Source: Gremmenia infestans (Eukaryota > Ascomycota > Leotiomycetes > Helotiales > Hamatocanthoscyphaceae). From it: a stretch of DNA of 64,000 nt. Shown piece by piece: positions 56,146 through 64,000 of the stretch. The position numbers and the translations under genes are program-made. Every line of letters begins with the position of its first letter. The stretch's first letter is position 1. The notes under the pieces are model-generated. The model saw nothing but the letters and a program-made list of their open reading frames with translations. It was not told the origin of the DNA and searched no databases. Where the stretch lies: the NCBI GenBank assembly GCA_032629725.1, contig JAFEVB010000008.1:1922001-1986000 (forward strand), given 5' to 3'.

Positions 56146-58451
56146 TTATGCCACCTCGAAAGACTGCTCTCCCCATCCATACACTCTCTTCAGACGACTC
56201 GCAAATATAAGAAGCAAGTGACCTTCGATTTGTGACTTATGTGGCCGATGCAACGTAAGTGATTTCTGTATTGCTAGATCTGACGGAGGACAGAACATGA
56301 AGACCGATCCAAACTTTGGCATTACAGAAAACTTCAAGTCTGCCATTGCGGTTTCGAAAGCCGCCCATGTTATTGATCCTCGTGATTGCGATTTTGAGAA
56401 TAGTGTTGAGAATGTCTTGACCGTATTTTGCTTCACTTTGAAAACTGGTAGCAGCTCCACCTTTTCTGGCTCAGCAGTCGTTAGATTGGGAGATATGTCG
56501 TATGCGGATGAATGTGGTGGGCGAGTTTTGTGTTTCTGTCTACGTTGTTGAACTTGCACTTCTGGAGTTTCCGCAATTGGTGTTGCTCGGGGAAGTTCAA
56601 CTTGTGCGTTCTGCGCAGCCGCTGTTATCTGCACTTGGTAGTATTCTTGAATATCGATGACACATCTTTCAATGAGGTCTTGGTAGAGAAAACCCATCTT
56701 AGTACCTGTCTTATCAACCACAAATTGATCAAGTGCATTCAGGGCTCCTGCAGCCATACCCGGTTCAGTGAGATTATCGATGGGAATTGCGAAATCGGCT
56801 AAATCGAGCTGGGATTTCAGGGGGTCCAGCTCCGTCGCCAGCTCCTTTAATCCTGAGACGTATAATTGTCCCTTCTTGAGATTCATGGGAGGTAAGGCAA
56901 GTGACGAAGAAAGTGACTGAACAAATCCAACAATCACAGCTAAATCGCCAAAGGATTCAAACTCGCTTTCATCCATTGCCTCTCGTTCCTTGGGATGAGA
57001 GCGATGGAGATCGTCTAATTGCTTGACCCAGGTAATTGCTTTAGAGACATTTACTCCGGGTTCACAAAGGCGGAGCATGTAATGAAGCCTTGGATTCTCT
57101 CTTGTGAGCAGTTCTGGCTTGCCCTTCATGGATACACGAGCAACACCACTGTATATTTCAGACTTGGTCAGTACTGCTTGATAAAATAATGTTCGGAGCA
57201 AGGGAGATGGTTCATGATTATGCTAATATCTAGCAATGCCCTTAAGACATGAGTAGCACGTAAAATGCAGAATGATATTTGAAATGGAGAGTAAGTACTT
57301 GAAACCCGGACTTACTTGTCATATACGCCCGAGACGCGCTTGAAATACTTCGATCCCGAGAACGTTTGTACTTGGCGCTTGAAGAGCCTTTGTACCCGTC
57401 CATACTCCAGGTGACAGACGTTCGATATTTCCTGGAGAACGACGCCTCTATACCTATGGTCATTCGATTCATCGACGAGGAGCTCAAGAAGACGACAGAG
57501 GTAGTCCCAAATTGCAGCACCAACAATAGCATTGTGGATCATCTCAAAGACTGCGATGCTAATGTTCTTGTCCGTTACAACAGGTAAAGTTCGTCCCTTC
57601 TCGTCTTTGATAAGTTCTGGCCTCGTGAAGAACCCAATTTTGACAGCATGTGCCAGAAAGACAGGCTCCTCACGACACAAGCTCAAATAATCATCCAGAG
57701 ATGATTTTTGGTCTAAAGCGCTAGCTATTAACTCTTGCAACGAGAGTTTGTCTGGCTTGGAAATGATTGAAAGCTTTGACAGAGCAGCATGGGCAGCTTC
57801 CTCGGGTTTCTTCGATGGCTTCTTCGTGTTCCTAGAGGTTGACCCCACTTCGAGAATATCTTCCACTAACATGTTGAGCATTTGCAAAATATATAGCTGT
57901 CTTAGCAGAATCAACTCGCCGGTCGATTGAGGAAGACAAAGTCCAGCGTTAACAACCACAGATAAATCAGTCATAGCTCTTTCATACTCCGCCTTAGATT
58001 TGGTGTCGTAAGACTGCCCATACGTTTCTTCGTCCACGAATAAAGTGAAAGAATATTTGAAATCGTCGAGATGACGGAGATTGTTGACACGCATACTATG
58101 GACGATCACCGCGTGGTCGCCTGGGCCCATGTCTGGTCCTTCAATATATTGCTCAGAGAGTAACTTAGTAGCGCGATGCTTCAAAATATTTAGCAAGTAA
58201 TCCGATCCAGGCTCCGTGATATCGCGCAGGTTGATTTCAGGCATGAATTTGAAGACATTGCCTAGAGATCTATCGCTGGGGTCCTTCAAAACCACACCTT
58301 CTGCTGCACCAGCTTTGACTGCTCGAGTTCGTTGGCCTTTGTCAAGAGACCGCCAAATTTCCTCAATTTTGGCTCCGTGGATTCGATATTTCCTCGCAAG
58401 ATCTCTCTGCAGCTCCTTCAGGGCTTCCCCAGTCCCCATCGGATCGTCCAT
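56146..58451 (-). CDS. large unknown protein with HicA-like C-terminal module
   Basis: A 712-residue protein from exons 57316..58451 and 56146..57148, with a 167-nt intron. The chosen start is ATG 58451 (MDDPMGTGEALKELQRDLA); the frame is open further upstream only from non-ATG codons. Most of the chain is helical and unknown (VFKFMPEINLRDIT, FDLFVDEETYG-like, QTSTGELILL-like). The last about 110 residues read GSITWAAFETAMADLKFSVM, then PKFGSVFMF and, further on, HRPHKSQIEGHLLL and ending GWGEQSFEVA. The GS-x-F and HRPH pieces are spaced like the double-stranded-RNA-binding-like fold of HicA/YcfA domains, whose His is catalytic in bacterial mRNA interferases. The match is by shape only. I do not claim toxin activity, and it may simply be a fungal family of unknown function. 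Confidence 0.7.
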
Positions 58452-59284
58452 TGTGGATAATTCCGGAGCGGCGGGTATATGTGCGTAGTTATATAGCACC
58501 GCCACTGAAGAGCTGTAAACGTGGTTAGTGGACTGAATAGAGAGCGAGGCGCATATAATACCTATAATATGGATAGCTGGCCAGTATTGTGAGAATTTGC
58601 AATGCTATTGACATATATTCTGGTTAAGTGGCCCTTGTCTCTGGAAGCAGGTGGATGGGGTGGGTTGAGGTCGAGTGGGTGTGGGTCAGGTAGAAACCTT
58701 GCCCCACATTGTCGGCGACTTGATGTTCCGTTTCAGCGTACTTGTACTACTAGAGTAGTCCCTTATCATCAAGCATCTCGAGCTATGTACAGGTTGAATC
58801 TAGACAGACAGCCTACTCCGTACGCTGTTGTGTTCAAACCCCTCTTTTGGAAATATTGTCGACTCCTGAATTTGGTACTCGCAGTGATGCTGACATCTCG
58901 GGTCTACATTTTCGGTCGATATCACTCAATTGGGATGATGGGAAGATTATTACCCAGTTGACAAACTTTAGCGAGATAAAGGGGGAAACAGCACAACGAG
59001 TGTAACGCTCCCCCTTATGTATTGCATACCTTATGCCACCAGCAACGATCAAGTCAGGAAAATCTCACAAAGGCTCAAAACAAAGACAACCAAAAATCAT
59101 CAACCAAAAATCATCATTGAATTACTGAATTACTGAACGCGACACTCGTATGGTGCTGCGATTCTATTTCCAACATTAAAAATCGTAGCCGCACCGGCGT
59201 CGCATCTTCTCCTTCACTCCACTTCCCCCTGTCTCACTCCACATCTCCTGGATTGCTCTGTCCGCTATTTCGAAATAGCAGCAT
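58452..59284. other. intergenic region
   Basis: About 830 bp with no supported gene. It holds the 5' flank of the large unknown gene and the 3' flank of the small secreted gene. A repeat, ATCATCAACCAAAAATCATCA, is seen near 59096-59116. Confidence 0.5.
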
Positions 59285-60054
59285 CTAAAGCACAGCCTTC
59301 AAGACCGGGCCAACAGGGTCCAACACACCAGCAAGAATACCGTTCACCTTAGCGACAACATCTTGAAGTTCTCCAGCGACGTCGGCGGTAGCAGTACCAG
59401 CAACGGACAGGGCGAAGGTCAAGATTGGTTGAATGAGAGGCGAGAGAACAGTCACTACACCAGCGATTTCGGACTTGACAAGGGTCAAAGCATCTAAGAG
59501 CCATTAGCATAAAAGGTAATCCCGAGCTGCAGAAATAAGCTTACCAGGCACGAGGGTCTGGACGAGTTGAATGAGGACTCCGACAACGTCGTAGACGATG
59601 TGCTCCACATCGGAAAGAACGGTAAGAACGGCCCGGACCTCGTCGTACACGAGAGGTCCAACAATGCCACCGGCCAGGGAAAGAACTGGACCTAATGTGC
59701 CATTGAGAGTGCCGACGACATCAACAAGAGCGGTCTCGACGGTAGGGACAACAGCAGTGGTGACATCTGATACGACGCTCGAAGCTGGACGCAAAGGGTT
59801 AGTTTATGAAGTAAAGCAGCGGCATATTCCAACTTACTGATCGATGTCAAATCTCCTCCAACTGAAAGCTTGAGGTTGGAAACGACGGTAGTCAGACTCG
59901 AAACAACATTCGCATCTCTCGTGACGGGAGTCTTGAGGTTGGAGACTTTAGAAGTCAGACCCGAAACAATATCTCCCGTGGCGGGAACAAGTGGCGCGGA
60001 AAGGACCTGAGTTCCAAGGCTAAGAGCCAGAACAGAGTACATGGAGAACTGCAT
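59285..60054 (-). CDS. small secreted cysteine-free hydrophobic protein
   Basis: A 221-residue protein from exons 59838..60054, 59545..59784 and 59285..59493, each junction keeping frame (53-nt and 51-nt introns). The ATG at 60054 begins a signal peptide (MQFSMYSVLALSLGTQVLSA). The mature chain has no cysteine and is made of hydrophobic Val/Leu/Thr/Ala helices with regular V-x2-V/L spacing (VVGTLNGTLGPVLSLAGGIV, VLTVLSDVEHIVYDVVGVLI, VAGELQDVVAKVNGILAGVL). I infer an amphipathic surface-active or cell-wall-associated helical protein. It is unlike hydrophobins, which need eight cysteines. I do not recognise the family. Confidence 0.75.
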
Positions 60055-62498
60055 GATGTCGGAGTTGTAAATTAACGAATGTGTTATTTTTGGCTGAAAG
60101 AATAAATGAGTGTGAAGGTTAAAACAAATATTAATGCGCGAGTACAAAAGAGTGACTGTTGGATGCAGAGAGAAATACATTCGGGGGAAAACAGATAATA
60201 TACTCATTGACCTTGTCGATCTTGGCCTGAAGTTGTGAGGTCTCAGACTCTCAGACCTCGTACTTCGTAGGTTTTTGGAAATGCAAATAGTTGAACCCCA
60301 CGAGCCGACTACCGATCTGACCAACGGTCTAGCAAGGACCCCACATGTCTGTGTCACGACGATCCTCATCAAACACATCCAAAGAGAGCATGGGTTTTCA
60401 ATAGGTTCAACAGGGAGCAGGTCAAATAATCAAAATGCACAATCGCTAATTCAGAGTTCCCAACCTATAGACAATATCCATATCTCAATAGTAAACGCAG
60501 TTTGCCTTTCTCTCAAGTCAAACGGATTTGTTACTATTTTTCAAGCTTCGATTCGGATAACATGCAAACATAATGCTTAATTAATGAACTCCTATCACCG
60601 TATTACGAAGTAAGATATGCTACGAGTAAGTACAACTTTGCTGGGGTGTCTCATTTGGTCATCGATCGTCACAATATGGCCAGAAATGTAAACCTCCTTT
60701 GTTGGTGCAGACTTCTGCCAAGACTTCTGACAGCTTTGCCTGGGACTTGCAGTGGAGAAACACCATAACAAGTAAGGTGCAATTTCTGCCCATTCATATT
60801 AGAGATAATGATACGCAATAAAAAGATGAGAAGTAATCCCAGTGTCTCACACGGAAAAGGGGTATAGGTACTGAAATAATGCGTCGTCATTGCAAAAAAG
60901 AAGGGCTTAACATCCAATCCAAGGTTTGTTAAATTTAATCCATAAATGAACGCGTGTTTACATTTTTGTTTTAAACCCCTTTTTACGGCGTATAATATTA
61001 TATCCCGGCGACTATAATATGATGCCATGAAACTGCACACCGAACAATTAAAGTTTGCTGATGTCTGAATTTTGAAATATTGAAGTTATACACTACGACC
61101 GCTCGACGTTAAAACACTTCAAAAGAGCTCTTTTGTCCCACCCAACAACACGATGAAATAAGCTCGCTATGGCTAGAAGTACTTCGTATATCTCATGCCA
61201 TAACTTACTAATCCTATTCCGTAGACTTCATCGAAAAGCTGGCGTTCGAACGCCAGATTGGCATTTGCTTAATTTCATGATACTTTTCGCCTAGATAGGT
61301 AAGGTGCTTAGCTGATCTTTGTATAAAAATAGGGGTAAAGTCAGGACAAGCCTTAGTAAGGTGCTATAGACCCACTATACATGCTCATATTAGCAAACAG
61401 CTTAAAAGATCACGCTAAGAGGATATAAAATGCATAGATAGATTAGGCATAATGTTACGCTAATGCAAGTCAGAGGGTGTTAGGATTTTACAGGGCAAAA
61501 GAGCTTTAAACTTCAGAGGGATGGACATTAAAAAAGGGGCAAACCTTTGTAGGTAAAGCAGTGCATAAGTTGAAGATGTTCTGTAAAAAGCCTGTGGGTT
61601 TAAGCAGAAGCTTGCCTTGCTGCCCTTGCATAGTACTTCGTAAATGAGGGTTCAGGGATCTTCGGGGATTTTAAATCTGACAAGCATATATAAGAGAACG
61701 CGAGAGCAGTACAAAATACTTCGTAAGTCGCGTTATAAGCATACTGCGGCATAAGCAATTTTCATTTTTACGCTTAGCTATCACTCGCTTTTTTTTTAAG
61801 TCTGAAACTGGGTCCTTCTAGGGTGGAAAGGATAGATCCTACACTTATGATTGGCTCTTTACCATAGCATAGATCTGCATTACGGCCAATGAACATCAAA
61901 GCTCTCTAATTGACGCTACTGGTCAAAGAGATTGGCCTTCAATTCAAGCCTCAGAAGACCCTCTAAATGGTCACAATAGCAGGTAATGTGGAGCAAAAAG
62001 GGACCCAGTAGCGAGTAGGGTCCCGATGCTTTAAGCAGGGCCAACTCTGACCGAGGTACAGGAAAGAGAAGATCAATCGGAAGAGCTAGGTATATTTAAT
62101 GATATGGAGTGTTGACCGTGGCATACTAGCTTATGATAATACACGCGGCGGGCAGACTGAGTGCAATGTTTGCTAAGAAAGGGGTATCATGTTCTTGTGA
62201 CTTCAGATCCAGGACTAGGGAAGCTTTGTAGAATAGATACCAGAAAGCAACCAAAGTAGAAGCAGCATTCTTAGAAATGCTGGAACGCTTCAAGACAGGC
62301 AGTCATTTTGTTTCGTTGTGTCTTTTAGGACAAAATGTAGGTCAATAAATATCCCAAGAACGCCATTTAGACAGTATGAAACGATGCATTCTGTGCATCG
62401 TATCACAGCACCCTATGGAGTCGCTGGATACCAAAGTACCAACTTACATACATTTCTTGTGCTGACTACCTCCACTCAGTTTAAAACCCATAGTCCTC
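60055..62498. repeat. AT-rich block with repeat-like debris
   Basis: About 2.4 kb before PEX11 without a credible gene. Up to 60300 the region is upstream of the secreted-protein gene. From about 60500 to 62350 it is AT-rich and gene-free; several TACTTCGTA words (61176, 61630, 61717) recur and no long ORF remains. It is plausibly RIP-decayed mobile DNA. No terminal repeats were matched. Confidence 0.55.
61239..61256. repeat. perfect 18-bp palindrome CTGGCGTTCGAACGCCAG
   Basis: The 18 bases are exactly self-complementary (9-bp arms, no spacer). It sits inside the AT-rich block, while its own sequence is GC-rich. It could be a mobile-element end, a protein-binding site or a chance relic. No second copy was noticed. 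Confidence 0.9.
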
Positions 62499-63254
62499 TC
62501 ATGCAGTCTTCTTCCATGTACTGTAAACTCCAATCAAACTGCTCACGGTTCCAGCCAAACCAACCAATCCATCATCAAAGTTTGCCAATCCAATTGCGGT
62601 TGTAGGAACTGTCAGATCACAGAGGTCGGAAAGGAGTTGAAGATTGATAGCAGCACGCTCCCTAGAAACAAATTTAGCAAAAGACCCCGCTTCTGACGGT
62701 GGTATCACATACTTCTCAATCCTCTTAGCAGCAACAACACCCTCTCCATCCTCCTTATCAATCTTGGACGTCTGCAGTCTCAAATTATAAAGCGAGTACA
62801 ACCCGCTCGCAGTACTGAAAAACAGTCCCACAGCCCAGCACTTATACGCCTCCCTCTGAAACCTCTTCGCAGCCTCGAACTTCCTGATCCCCGCAGCATC
62901 AAGAACCGTCGCAGCATCAAAACTCAGGTATCCAGCGTATCCCAACTGTCGGCCCACTGCACAGTACTTGATGACTGGATCAAGACTCTTGCTATCGGCA
63001 GCAACCGCCGCGGCTTTGAAATGCTCTACAAACTTGCCGAAGCGCATCAGTTTGCGCGCGAGCCCGAATTGCTTCTTTATGGCCTCGAAGGGCGCGATTT
63101 CGCTGGGACTGCCATTGGTACGGAAGAGGTACCAGGCGTAAAATCGCGAGAAGTATTGGAGGGTTCGAAGGAGCTTGTCGCGACCGACAGTCGTGCCGAC
63201 GAATTTGAGGTAATGGGCAACGGAGGGGTGGTAGACGAGGGAATCGGCAACCAT
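62499..63254 (-). CDS. PEX11: peroxisomal membrane protein Pex11
   Basis: A 251-residue single-exon peroxin that elongates and divides peroxisomes and may pass small metabolites. The N-terminus (MVADSLVYHPSVAHYLKFVG, GRDKLLRTLQYFSRF) is the conserved Pex11 amphipathic region that remodels membrane. The middle carries RFGKFVEHFKAA, then a conserved KYCAVGRQLGYAGYLSFDA. The C-terminal hydrophobic segment (LVGLAGTVSSLIGVYSTW) crosses the membrane. The length agrees with fungal Pex11. The only sensible ATG is at 63254. It is divergent from the DNA glycosylase gene. Confidence 0.95.
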   Translation of the reverse strand: MVADSLVYHPSVAHYLKFVGTTVGRDKLLRTLQYFSRFYAWYLFRTNGSPSEIAPFEAIKKQFGLARKLMRFGKFVEHFKAAAVAADSKSLDPVIKYCAVGRQLGYAGYLSFDAATVLDAAGIRKFEAAKRFQREAYKCWAVGLFFSTASGLYSLYNLRLQTSKIDKEDGEGVVAAKRIEKYVIPPSEAGSFAKFVSRERAAINLQLLSDLCDLTVPTTAIGLANFDDGLVGLAGTVSSLIGVYSTWKKTA

Positions 63255-63649
63255 TTTGATGGTTGAATGGGGGGCAAGGTATTCGGAAAAGCGATGTAAT
63301 GAATAACACTAGGTAGTTGAGGTCGTAGAGAGTGGAAATACTCGGGGGGTGCTGGAGGATATGGGCAAACTTGTTGATGGCTTGTGATACCGTAAGTCGA
63401 GCGAGCATCCGGGGTGTATCATATGCACAGATGCGGGGCCGAGGTTGTACGGAGTATCGTGGAAAGTGGTTGGCTGTGGGACCGTGTCGATATATGACTC
63501 AGCAGTAATAACAATCAACGGTCAGTCACGTTTTCTCGTGTCAGATTCGCTCTTTATCCTTGGAGTCATCATCATCTATGAAATTGTCACATTCAGAAGC
63601 AAGTGCAGACATTAAGTAGAGGCTTACAACTAGCTAGTACGATACCAAA

Positions 63650-64000
63650 ATGCCTGAAATAGCAGAAGGTCAGTGTCGCATAAACGGAACTTGGAGGACG
63701 AGGACCGTACCGTACCACCGCTGACATGATGTCCCAGTTGCACGTGTGGTTCATTACCTTCGAAAGAATCTAGTAGGCAAGACTCTCGCCGTCGTGAAAG
63801 CTCCAGATGACCCTATTATATTTGGAAAGGTCGGCACCAGTGGACCTAAGTTCGAGAAAGCCATGACAGGCAAGAAAGTCCTAGATGCGAATCAGCAAGG
63901 CAAATATTTCTGGTTTGCGGACCTAGTTCTATGTTCAATTGTCCGCTCACTAATACATCAGCCAGGCTTATAGTGTCATCACCACCTCACCCAGTCTTCC
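63650..64000 (+). CDS. Fpg/Nei-family DNA glycosylase, 5' part only
   Basis: The gene starts at 63650 and runs off the window. Exon 1 is 19 nt (63650..63668, MPEIAE), followed by an intron with donor GTCAGTG and exon 2 from 63738. The N-terminal Met-Pro-Glu, needed because the proline is the Schiff-base nucleophile of bifunctional Fpg/Nei base-excision enzymes, is intact. The following EVARVVHYLRKNLVGKTL and KKVLDANQQGKYFW fit the N-domain, with the lysine typical of the family. The frame stops in a further possible intron near 63915, so only about 60 residues are seen. The zinc finger and helix-two-turn-helix are beyond the edge. It is likely the fungal 8-oxoguanine/formamidopyrimidine enzyme. 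Confidence 0.8.

Noticed and set aside
60669..61040. 123-codon minus-strand frame in the AT-rich block
   Set aside because: No domain, atypical composition and starts inconsistent with a gene; chance in AT-rich DNA.
61300..62340. Possible retrotransposon coding remains
   Set aside because: Fragments can be read in several frames but none shows a reverse transcriptase or integrase motif, so I do not name an element.
1..64000. tRNA, rRNA, riboswitch and CRISPR signatures
   Set aside because: I scanned for GGTTCGAATC-like tRNA arms, repeat-spacer arrays and thiamine riboswitch words by eye and found none that were convincing. A tRNAscan run would be decisive.

Overview
The window is nuclear DNA of a filamentous ascomycete (Pezizomycotina). 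Protein similarity and gene content suggest a leotiomycete-like fungus, but the class is inference. The evidence is short GT-AG introns (46-167 nt, usually about 50) with CTAAC/CTGAC-like branch points, single-gene transcription units on both strands, and a clearly fungal gene set: GPI16, LUC7, BYE1, PEX11, methylcitrate-cycle enzymes, a GH18 chitinase, a WSC-domain protein and a CYP505-type P450 relic. I recognised no tRNA, rRNA or CRISPR.

Layout. 1-7.6 kb: a decayed CYP505 (P450 fused to its reductase) on the minus strand, a secreted GH18 chitinase, then 2.7 kb of gene-free DNA. 7.6-10.7 kb: GPI16 and LUC7, divergent with 195 bp between start codons. 10.7-13.8 kb: mostly empty except for a tiny two-exon metallothionein gene (12904..13148). 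13.8-26.4 kb: a housekeeping stretch with a WW-domain protein (GC-AG intron inside the WW domain), a frame-disrupted EthD/ABM-type protein, an RGG protein, BYE1 (PHD-TFIIS-SPOC), a ZNF830-like zinc finger protein and an unknown coiled-coil protein. 26.4-31.8 kb: AT-rich islands holding three diverged RING-type paralogues in different states of decay. 31.8-40.3 kb: an unknown protein, a GNAT acetyltransferase, a divergent methylcitrate pair (2-methylisocitrate lyase and 2-methylcitrate synthase) and an enolase-like protein that has lost catalytic residues. 40.9-45.1 kb: a large secreted beta-propeller protein with two WSC domains. 46-49.6 kb: 3-phosphoglycerate dehydrogenase and a two-domain glyoxalase I with a 29-nt exon. 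50.7-58.5 kb: a LAMTOR2/Ego3-like roadblock protein, a secreted L-asparaginase, an F-box protein and a 712-residue unknown protein whose C-terminus resembles HicA-type folds. 59.3-64 kb: a small cysteine-free secreted protein, an AT-rich repeat-like block, PEX11, and the 5' end of an Fpg/Nei-type DNA glycosylase cut by the window edge.

How the genes work together. The clearest functional unit is the pair at 34.4-38.3 kb. 2-methylcitrate synthase makes 2-methylcitrate from propionyl-CoA and oxaloacetate, and 2-methylisocitrate lyase ends the same cycle by releasing pyruvate and succinate. Both carry mitochondrial presequences and share a 428-bp intergenic region containing an ATTCC-N7-GGAAT palindrome. 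The three RING paralogues form a second unit, by descent rather than pathway. The other genes look like independent housekeeping or secreted functions. All intron joins were read from splice signals and frame; none is confirmed by transcript data.
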